Shown here: positions 5,753-12,040 of the stretch, piece by piece
Layout of the letters: each line of letters begins with the position of its first letter
How positions within the stretch are numbered: position 1 is the stretch's first letter
Source: Paracoccaceae bacterium
Lineage (GTDB): Bacteria; Pseudomonadota; Alphaproteobacteria; Rhodobacterales; Rhodobacteraceae
Assembly (NCBI GenBank): GCA_015487335.1
Contig: WFPZ01000201.1
Span: 1 to 12,040, forward strand
Length of the DNA: 12,040 nt
Direction: 5' to 3'
Notes under the pieces: model-generated
What the model was told of the DNA's origin: nothing
Seen by the model: only the letters and a program-made list of their open reading frames with translations
Databases searched by the model: none
Made by a program: the position numbers and the translations under genes

Positions 5753-6277
5753 ATGTTTCAAAGATACCCGGTCACGCTGGTCCTGCCCTCCCCCGATGAA
5801 ACGACGCGCCTCGCCGCCGAAATCGCCCCCCTGCTGCGGCCCGGCGACACGCTGCTGCTGGAAGGCCCCATCGGCGCCGGCAAGACCCATTTCGCCCGCG
5901 CCCTGATCGGGGCGCTTCAGGCCGCCATCGGCAAGGCCGAAGACATTCCCTCTCCCACCTTCACGCTGGTGCAGGTCTACGAGGGGCCCGCCTGCGACAT
6001 CTGGCACGCCGACCTGTATCGCCTGAACGACATCATGGAAGTGGCCGAGCTGGGCCTGGAAGACGCCTTTCTCGAGTCCGTCTGCCTCGTCGAATGGCCC
6101 GACCGGCTGGGAGCTCTGACCCCCGAGGGAGCGCTGCGCATCGCGTTCATGCCCGATCAGGATCCGCAGACCCGGATCCTGACCTTCAACGCCGATTCGC
6201 CACGCTGGACGGAGCTGCTCGAGCCGCTTTCCCGCCACGCCGGCCAGCCCGCCGCCGCGGCCCGGCCCGATGTTTGA
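5753..6277 (+). CDS. tsaE: tRNA threonylcarbamoyladenosine biosynthesis ATPase TsaE
   Basis: TsaE is the ATPase that works with TsaB, TsaC and TsaD to make t6A37 on ANN-decoding tRNAs in the cytoplasm. The 174 residues show the family pattern: Walker A GPIGAGKT (38-45), then IPSPTFTLVQVYEG, the HADLYRLND Walker-B-like block, EVAELGLEDAF and CLVEWPDRLG. Length is slightly above the usual about 150-160 because of a C-terminal tail (HAGQPAAAARPDV). The ATG at 5753 gives the usual N-terminal beta strand; no good ribosome binding site is visible, so coupling to the upstream PAS gene is possible. Its TGA overlaps the addB start (ATGTTTGA, 8-nt overlap). In many alphaproteobacteria an aminoglycoside-type kinase and a nucleotidyltransferase gene lie between tsaE and addB; here they are missing. 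Confidence 0.95.
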   Translation: MFQRYPVTLVLPSPDETTRLAAEIAPLLRPGDTLLLEGPIGAGKTHFARALIGALQAAIGKAEDIPSPTFTLVQVYEGPACDIWHADLYRLNDIMEVAELGLEDAFLESVCLVEWPDRLGALTPEGALRIAFMPDQDPQTRILTFNADSPRWTELLEPLSRHAGQPAAAARPDV

Positions 6278-9215
6278 GCCCACCACCCGGCCGCGCGTCT
6301 TCGCCTGCCCGCCGGGGGCGGATTTCCCGGCCCTGCTGCTGCGCGGCCTGCACCAGCGCCTTGCCGGCCAGCCCCCGGAGGCCCTGGCCCGGGTCGAGCT
6401 TTTCGTCAACACCAGCCGCATGCGGCGGCGCATCCTCTCGCTGTTCGACACGGGCCCCGCCCGCCTGCTGCCCCGCATCCACCTGGTGACGGATCTCGCC
6501 CGCCTGCCCGTCGGCGCCCCGCCCCCGGTGCCCCCGTTCCAGCGCAAGCTGGAGCTCGCCCGCCTGATCGCCCGGCTGCTCGACGCCCAGCCCGATCTGG
6601 CCCCGCGCTCAGCCCTGTTCGACCTCGCCGACAGCCTCGGCCAGCTGCTCGACGAGATGCACGACGAGGGAGTGACGCCGGACGCCATCGCCGCCCTCGA
6701 CGTGCAGGATCTCTCGGGCCACTGGCAGCGCGGCCAGCAGTTTCTGAACATTGTCGCCCCTCTCTTCGGCCCCGGCGGCAGCGAAGCCCCCGGTGCGGCC
6801 GCGCGCCAGCGCATGGCCGTCGAACGGCTGATCGCCCGCTGGCGCGACACCCCCCCGCAGCACCCCGTTCTGGTGGCCGGGTCCACCGGCTCGCGCGGCA
6901 CGACCGCCCTCTTGATGCAGGCGGTGGCGCAGCTGCCTCAGGGCGCCGTCATCCTGCCCGGCTTCGACTTCGACCTGCCCGCCGCCGTCTGGGAACGGCT
7001 GAACGACGCGCTCACCGCCGAAGACCACCCGCAATTCCGCTTCGCCCGGCTGCTGGCCGCCCTCGGCATGCCGCCCGGGCAGGTCCGCCCCTGGGTGGCA
7101 GACGCCCGCCCGCCCTCTCCGGCGCGCAACCGGCTGGTCTCGCTGGCCCTGCGGCCCGCCCCGGTGACCGACCAGTGGCTGCGCGAGGCCCCGGCCCTGA
7201 GCGGCGTGCCCGAAGCCATGGAAAAGGTGACGCTGCTGGAAGCGCCCTCGCCGCGGCACGAGGCGCTGGCCATCGCACTGATGCTGCGCGAGGCGGCGGA
7301 ACAGGGCCGGACGGCGGCGCTCGTGACCCCCGACAGGCTGCTGACCCGGCAGGTGACGGCGGCCCTCGACCGTTGGCGGATCGAACCCGACGCCAGCGCC
7401 GGCCAGCCGCTGGCGCTCTCGGCACCGGGGCGGCTGTTGCGCCACCTGGCCGGGGTCTTCGGAACGCCCCTGACGGCGGAACGTCTGCTGATCGTGCTCA
7501 AGCACCCGCTCACCGCCTCGACGCCAGAGGCCCGGGGCCCCCATCTGCGCTGGACACGCGAGCTGGAGATGCAGCTGCGCCGCCACGGCCCGCCCTTTCC
7601 GGCCGCCCGCGACATCCTGCGCTGGGCCGAGGGCGACGAGGCCCGCCAGGCCTGGGCGGGCTGGGTTGCAGACACGCTGTTCGGTCACGAGCAGCCGGCC
7701 GAGGCCCCCCTTGCCCGGCACGTCGCCCGGCACCTGCGCACCGCCGAGGCCCTTGCCGCCGGGCCCGGAGGCGCCAGCCCCGGCGGATTGTGGAAGCAGC
7801 CGGCCGGGGTGGAGGCGCGCCGCCTGATGGCCGAGCTGGAGGCCGCCGCCGCCCATGGCGGCACCATCTCTCCGCGCGACTACGCCGCCCTTTTCGACGC
7901 CGCGCTGGAAGGCATCGAGGTGCGCGATCCGGTCCGCCCCCACCCCGGCATCATGATCTGGGGCACGCTGGAGGCCCGGGTTCAGGGGGCCGATCTGGTG
8001 ATTCTCGGCGGGCTCAACGAGGGCACATGGCCCGGCCTGCCCGCCCCCGACCCGTGGCTGAACCGCGAGCTGCGCGCCCGCGCGGGGCTGCTGGTGCCCG
8101 AGCGCCGCATCGGCCTGGCGGCGCATGATTTCCAGCAGGCGATCTGCGCCGAAGAGGTGGTGCTTTGCCGCGCCCTGCGCGACGACGATTCCGAAACCGT
8201 GCCCTCGCGCTGGCTCAACCGCCTCGTCAACCTGATGTCCGGCATGTCCGATGAAGGGGCCGGGGCGCTGCGGCAGATGCGCGCGCGCGGCGAGGCCTGG
8301 CTGCAACGCGCAGCAGCACTTGAGCGGCCCGCCCCCGTGCCGCCTGCACCGCGCCCCTCGCCGCGCCCGCCGGTCGCGGCCCGGCCGCGGCAGCTTTCCG
8401 TCACCGCCGTCGCCCGGCTGATCCGCGACCCTTACGCGATCTATGCCGAAAGGATTCTCGGGCTGAAGAAGCTCGACCCCCTGCACCGCCGCCCGGACGC
8501 CCCCCTGCGCGGCACGGTTCTGCACAGGGTGTTCGAGCGCTTCATCCGCGAGGTCGATCTCTCGTCCGGGCCGGAACGGGCCCGCGCCCTGCTCATGCGC
8601 ATCGCCGACGAAGTGCTGGCGCAAGAGGCCCCCTGGCCCGCCGCCCGGCTGTTCTGGCGCGCCCGGCTTGCGCGGGTTGCCGACCGCTTCCTCGCCGACG
8701 AGCGGCGCCGCCAGGCCCTCGCCACCCCCGCCGCGCAGGAGGTGAGGGGCAGGCTGGACTTCCCCGAGATCGGCTTCACCCTCACCGCGAAGGCCGACCG
8801 CATCGACCGCACCGAAAGCGGCGAATACCTCATCTACGATTACAAGACGGGCAGTCCGCCCACCGCCCCGCAGGTCGAGCGGTTCGAAAAGCAGCTGCTG
8901 CTCGAGGCGGTCATGGCCGAGCACGGCGCCTTCGAGGGGCTGGCCCCCGCCCAGGTGGCCCGCGTGGCCTATATCGGCCTCGGGGCCAGTCCGAAGACTG
9001 TCGAAATTCCTCTCGAAGATGGCGAAACCGCCCGGATCAGAGACGAATTCCTGCGTCTGATCCGCCATTATCAGCGCCCCACGCAGGGCTACACCGCGCG
9101 CCGCGCCGTAGCCCGGACAAGCTTTGCCGGCGATTACGATCATCTGGCGCGATACGGCGAATGGGACGAAACCCACGAGCCCCGCAGCGAGGAGGTTGGC
9201 CATGGCCCCCGATGA
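6270..9215 (+). CDS. addB: Double-strand break repair helicase-nuclease subunit AddB (alphaproteobacterial type)
   Basis: AddB partners AddA in resecting double-strand breaks for RecA loading. The 981-residue protein matches the alphaproteobacterial class. The N-terminus (MFEPTTRPRVFACPPGADFP) has no Walker A motif, so the helicase fold is probably degenerate. A superfamily-1-like region includes LVILGGLNEGTWPGLPAPDPWLN. The C-terminal RecB-type nuclease has H752 (GTVLHRVFERF), D843 (KADRIDR), D857-Y858-K859 (IYDYKTG) and Q875 (EKQLLLEAV), so it should be active. Only three cysteines are seen, none near the C-terminus, so the iron-sulfur cluster of Firmicutes AddB is not expected. The start overlaps the tsaE stop, with no ribosome binding site of its own visible, suggesting translational coupling. 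The end overlaps addA by 14 nt. Confidence 0.96.
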   Translation: MFEPTTRPRVFACPPGADFPALLLRGLHQRLAGQPPEALARVELFVNTSRMRRRILSLFDTGPARLLPRIHLVTDLARLPVGAPPPVPPFQRKLELARLIARLLDAQPDLAPRSALFDLADSLGQLLDEMHDEGVTPDAIAALDVQDLSGHWQRGQQFLNIVAPLFGPGGSEAPGAAARQRMAVERLIARWRDTPPQHPVLVAGSTGSRGTTALLMQAVAQLPQGAVILPGFDFDLPAAVWERLNDALTAEDHPQFRFARLLAALGMPPGQVRPWVADARPPSPARNRLVSLALRPAPVTDQWLREAPALSGVPEAMEKVTLLEAPSPRHEALAIALMLREAAEQGRTAALVTPDRLLTRQVTAALDRWRIEPDASAGQPLALSAPGRLLRHLAGVFGTPLTAERLLIVLKHPLTASTPEARGPHLRWTRELEMQLRRHGPPFPAARDILRWAEGDEARQAWAGWVADTLFGHEQPAEAPLARHVARHLRTAEALAAGPGGASPGGLWKQPAGVEARRLMAELEAAAAHGGTISPRDYAALFDAALEGIEVRDPVRPHPGIMIWGTLEARVQGADLVILGGLNEGTWPGLPAPDPWLNRELRARAGLLVPERRIGLAAHDFQQAICAEEVVLCRALRDDDSETVPSRWLNRLVNLMSGMSDEGAGALRQMRARGEAWLQRAAALERPAPVPPAPRPSPRPPVAARPRQLSVTAVARLIRDPYAIYAERILGLKKLDPLHRRPDAPLRGTVLHRVFERFIREVDLSSGPERARALLMRIADEVLAQEAPWPAARLFWRARLARVADRFLADERRRQALATPAAQEVRGRLDFPEIGFTLTAKADRIDRTESGEYLIYDYKTGSPPTAPQVERFEKQLLLEAVMAEHGAFEGLAPAQVARVAYIGLGASPKTVEIPLEDGETARIRDEFLRLIRHYQRPTQGYTARRAVARTSFAGDYDHLARYGEWDETHEPRSEEVGHGPR
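9191..9195 (+). promoter_or_regulatory. Strong ribosome binding site of addA within addB
   Basis: GGAGG lies 6 nt before the addA ATG at 9202, inside the last codons of addB. It fixes the addA start and allows independent as well as coupled translation. Confidence 0.8.
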
Positions 9216-12040
9216 CGCCACCCGGCGGCAGATCGAGGCCGCCAACCCCGGCGCCTCCACCTGGCTGGCCGCCAATGCCGGCTCGGGCAAGACGCGGGTG
9301 CTGACCGATCGGGTGGCGCGGCTGCTGCTCGATGGGGTCTCGCCCCAGCACATCCTGTGCCTGACCTATACCAAGGCCGCCGCCTCCGAGATGCAGAACC
9401 GGCTGTTCCGGCGGCTGGGCGAATGGGCCATGCAGGGCGACGACGCCCTGCGCGCCAGCCTCTCGGCGCTGGGTCATGCCGAGCATTTCGACGAACGGGC
9501 GCTGTCGCGGGCGCGCACCCTGTTTGCCCGTGCCATCGACACGCCGGGCGGGCTGCGCATCCAGACCATCCACTCCTTCTGCGCCTCGCTCCTGCGTCGC
9601 TTTCCCATCGAGGCCGGCGTTTCGCCCTTTTTTACCGAAATGGACGATCGCGCCGCCCGGCTGCTGCAGGAAGAGGTGGTGGAACAGATCGCCGAGGGCG
9701 CCGATGCCGATGCGCTGCGGGCGGTGGCCGATCATTTCACCGGCGAGGATTTCCCGGCCCTCGCGCAGGAGATCGTCCGCCACCGCAACCTTCTCGGCCG
9801 GCCGCGCGGGGCGGCGGAGGTGTGGCGGATGTTCGGCCTGCCCGAAGGCTACGGGCGCGAGGCCCTGCGCGAAGAGGCCTTCCTGCCCGATGATCCGGCG
9901 CTGATCGCCGAGCTGGTCGCGGTGCTCGAGGCCGAAGGCGGCAAGAGCGACCGCAAGGCCGCCGCCCGGCTGCGAGAGCTTCTCGGCCAGCCGCTGGGGG
10001 TGGAGTCCCTCGATATCCTGATCCCGGTCCTGCTGACCGGATCGGGCGCGAAAACGCCCTTTTCCGCCAAGATAGAGACTTTTCCCACCAAAGCGCTGCG
10101 CGAGGCCCACCCCGAGCTCACCGCTCGGCTGAACCACCTGATGCAGCGTATCGAGGCCGCCCGCATCCGCCGCAATGCCCTGCTTGCCGCCGAAAGAACC
10201 CTGGCCCTGCAGCGCTTCGCCACGGTCTTTCTGAACGAATACGAGGCGCGCAAACGGGCCCGCGGGCTGCTTGATTTCGACGATCTCATCACCGCCGCGC
10301 GCCGTCTTCTCGAAGACCGCGCGGCGGCGCAGTGGGTTCTTTTCCGGCTCGACGGCGGGATCGACCACATTCTGGTGGACGAGGCCCAGGACACCAGCCC
10401 CGAACAATGGCAGCTGGTGCGGCTGCTGGCCGGCGAGTTCACCGCCGGAGAGGGCGCGCGCCCCGGGCTGCGGCGCACGCTTTTCGTGGTGGGCGATCTC
10501 AAGCAGTCCATCTACTCCTTCCAGGGGGCGGATCCGCGCGCCTTCGACGAGATGCGCGGCTATTTCTCCGCTGCCTTCGAAAGGGCCGCAGAGCCGTTTC
10601 AGGAGCTTTCCCTCGATCACTCCTTCCGCTCGTCCCCGGCCATCCTGCAGCTGGTCGATGCGGTCTTCGGCCAGAGCGGCGGGCGCGGGGTGGGCGGACC
10701 CACCTGCCATGTCGCCCACCGCCGGGATCTGCCGGGCAGGGCGGACCTGTGGCCCGTCATCCCCGGGGAGGACGGGCCCGAGGACAAGGCCTGGCACGAC
10801 CCGCAAGACATGCTGGCCGCCAACGACCACCGGGTGGTGCTGGCCCGGACCATCGCGGAAAATATTCGCGACATGGTCGAAACAGGCTCTATTCCGGGGG
10901 AAAACGGCGAGTTCAGACCTGTCCGGTACGGCGATTTCCTGATCCTCGTGCAGCGCCGCTCGGACCTGTTTCACGAGATCATCCGCGCCTGCAAGGCGCT
11001 GGGGCTGCCGATTGCCGGGGCCGACCGGCTGCGCATCGGGGCCGAGATGGCGGTTAAGGATCTCACCGCGCTGCTGTCCTTCCTGACCACCCCGGAAGAT
11101 GACCTTTCGCTTGCCGCGGTGCTGCGCTCGCCGCTCTCCGGCCTTTCCGAGCGGGATCTGTTCGACATCGCCCACGACCGCCCCGAGGGCGGGCTGTGGC
11201 CGGCGCTCATGGCCCGGCGCGAGGCGTTTCCGCAGGCCTGCGAGATGCTTTCGGATCTGCGCGATCACGCCGATTTCCTCGGCCCGTTCGATCTGCTGGA
11301 ACGCATCCTCACCCGCCACGACGGGCGGCGGCGGCTGCTGGCCCGGCTCGGGGCCGAGGCGGACGAGGGGATTGACGCGCTGCTTTCCCAGGCGCTGGCC
11401 TTCGAGCGCGCCGAGGTGCCCAGCCTGATCGGCTTCCTCACCTGGCTGGAAAGCGGCGAGGTGGAGGTTCGCCGTCAGCCCGAGAGCGCCGGAGACCGGA
11501 TCCGGGTCATGACGACCCATGGCGCCAAGGGTCTGGAATCGGAGATCGTGATCCTCCCCGATACCGCCGACCTGCGCCCCAGCCAGCGCGACGAGCTGCT
11601 CGTCGGCGACGAGGGCGTGATCTGGAAGCCCCCCTCCGCCCTGCGCCCCCCTCTGGCCGAAGATCTGGCCGCCCGGCAGCGCGAAGCCCGCGAGGAAGAG
11701 CGCATGCGGCTGCTTTACGTTGCCCTGACCCGGGCACGGAAATGGCTGATCGTCTGCGCCTCGGGCGACGTGAAGGAGGAAGGCGACAGCTGGTATCGCG
11801 CCGTCGAGGCCGGCATGCGCGCCGCCGGCGCCAAGCCCTTCGACTCGCCGGCAGGGCAGGGGCTGCGCCTGCAGCACGGCCAGTGGCAGGATGCGACATC
11901 CGGGCGCGGCGCGGCCCCGGCCGAAACTGCCGCCGCGCCCGGATGTCGCATCCTGCCACTGGCCGTGCTGCAGGCGCAGCCCCTGCCCTGCCGGCGAGCC
12001 GAAGGGCTTGGCGCCGGCGGCGCGCATGCCGGCCTCGCCG
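9202..12040 (+). CDS. addA: Double-strand break repair helicase AddA, C-terminus missing
   Basis: AddA is the superfamily-1 helicase-nuclease subunit of AddAB. UvrD/RecB helicase motifs are in order: Walker A AANAGSGKT (23-31), Ia LTYTKAAASEM (from 54), IQTIHSFC, II DEAQD (393-397), III VVGDLKQSIYSFQGADP (G431 to about 445), IV LDHSFRSS (471-478), V MTTHGAKGLE (770-779) and VI RMRLLYVALTRAR (834-846). The helicase therefore looks intact. Family members run to about 1100-1180 residues, with a PD-(D/E)XK nuclease at the C-terminus, none of which is in the window. From about codon 910 (base 11931) the reading frame stays open, but it reads the reverse complement of its own preceding 110 bases, so that stretch is not genuine AddA sequence. 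The true gene portion is 9202 to about 11930. It overlaps addB by 14 nt. Confidence 0.93.
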   Translation, partial: MAPDDATRRQIEAANPGASTWLAANAGSGKTRVLTDRVARLLLDGVSPQHILCLTYTKAAASEMQNRLFRRLGEWAMQGDDALRASLSALGHAEHFDERALSRARTLFARAIDTPGGLRIQTIHSFCASLLRRFPIEAGVSPFFTEMDDRAARLLQEEVVEQIAEGADADALRAVADHFTGEDFPALAQEIVRHRNLLGRPRGAAEVWRMFGLPEGYGREALREEAFLPDDPALIAELVAVLEAEGGKSDRKAAARLRELLGQPLGVESLDILIPVLLTGSGAKTPFSAKIETFPTKALREAHPELTARLNHLMQRIEAARIRRNALLAAERTLALQRFATVFLNEYEARKRARGLLDFDDLITAARRLLEDRAAAQWVLFRLDGGIDHILVDEAQDTSPEQWQLVRLLAGEFTAGEGARPGLRRTLFVVGDLKQSIYSFQGADPRAFDEMRGYFSAAFERAAEPFQELSLDHSFRSSPAILQLVDAVFGQSGGRGVGGPTCHVAHRRDLPGRADLWPVIPGEDGPEDKAWHDPQDMLAANDHRVVLARTIAENIRDMVETGSIPGENGEFRPVRYGDFLILVQRRSDLFHEIIRACKALGLPIAGADRLRIGAEMAVKDLTALLSFLTTPEDDLSLAAVLRSPLSGLSERDLFDIAHDRPEGGLWPALMARREAFPQACEMLSDLRDHADFLGPFDLLERILTRHDGRRRLLARLGAEADEGIDALLSQALAFERAEVPSLIGFLTWLESGEVEVRRQPESAGDRIRVMTTHGAKGLESEIVILPDTADLRPSQRDELLVGDEGVIWKPPSALRPPLAEDLAARQREAREEERMRLLYVALTRARKWLIVCASGDVKEEGDSWYRAVEAGMRAAGAKPFDSPAGQGLRLQHGQWQDATSGRGAAPAETAAAPGCRILPLAVLQAQPLPCRRAEGLGAGGAHAGLA
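11802..12040. repeat. Near-perfect 239-bp inverted repeat (fold-back) at the right edge
   Basis: Bases 11802-11911 and 11931-12040 are reverse complements over 110 positions, with two mismatches that I could find (11804 against 12038, and 11843 against 11999). They are separated by a 19-nt loop (11912-11930). The right arm read on the minus strand encodes AddA residues of about 868-903 again, with V868 to G and D881 to G. The repeat continues to the very last base. This is the typical shape of a fold-back chimera or of a contig that turns back on itself. A real inverted duplication is possible but less likely. Confidence 0.95.

Noticed and set aside
6609..9353. Open frame of 914 codons on the minus strand opposite addB
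   Set aside because: A codon-bias shadow of a confident addB, of low complexity and with no family motif.
9037..12027. Open frame of 996 codons on the minus strand opposite addA
   Set aside because: It runs antisense to an addA with all helicase motifs, is glycine-, proline- and arginine-rich, and has no recognisable domain. Such long shadows are common at high GC. Its upstream end also depends on the inverted repeat.
11802..12040. Hairpin telomere of a linear replicon or transposon end
   Set aside because: Both arms lie within addA coding sequence and repeat its codons. No telomere resolvase, transposase or terminal motif is nearby, so a chimeric fold-back explains it more simply.

Overview
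This GC-rich (roughly 70%) window looks like chromosomal DNA from an alphaproteobacterium, most likely of the Rhodobacterales/Rhodobacteraceae. The evidence is the RegA/RegB (PrrA/PrrB, ActR/ActS) redox regulators near ahcY, followed by a PAS-domain gene, tsaE and alphaproteobacterial-type addB-addA. No mobile element, tRNA, rRNA or CRISPR array is visible.

Layout. Bases 1-788 (minus) hold the 5' part of ahcY, which runs off the left edge. A divergent 129-bp gap leads to an HD-domain hydrolase (918-1511, plus). It converges with a small lipoprotein gene (1517-1852, minus), which lies directly downstream of regA (1858-2412, minus). A 237-bp intergenic region (2413-2649) separates regA from the divergent regB (2650-4047, plus). 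A 70-bp gap then carries a perfect CtrA-type box (TTAA-N7-TTAA), lies within a cluster of four GANTC (CcrM) sites, and has a leader with several ways to pair its Shine-Dalgarno sequence. Next come a membrane-anchored multi-PAS protein without a kinase domain (4118-5710), tsaE (5753-6277), addB (6270-9215) and addA (9202 to the right edge). The last three are tightly packed or overlapping.

How the genes work together. RegB senses redox or quinone state and phosphorylates RegA, a global regulator of photosynthesis, respiration, nitrogen and carbon metabolism in this group. AhcY recycles S-adenosylhomocysteine. TsaE serves tRNA t6A synthesis. AddAB is the helicase-nuclease for double-strand-break resection. 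The PAS protein may be the kinase-less DivL-like regulator of the CtrA phosphorelay known in Rhodobacter, and the CtrA box in front of it fits that idea.

Points that stand out: (1) the last 239 bases form a near-perfect inverted repeat (110-bp arms, 19-nt loop, two mismatches) that folds addA back on itself and reaches the final base, most probably a chimeric or assembly artefact; (2) the CtrA box plus GANTC cluster before the PAS gene; (3) the alternative pairing in that leader; (4) the lack of senC/prrC beside regA and of the kinase and nucleotidyltransferase genes usually found between tsaE and addB. I see no wholly new system here; most of the window is conserved housekeeping and regulatory sequence.
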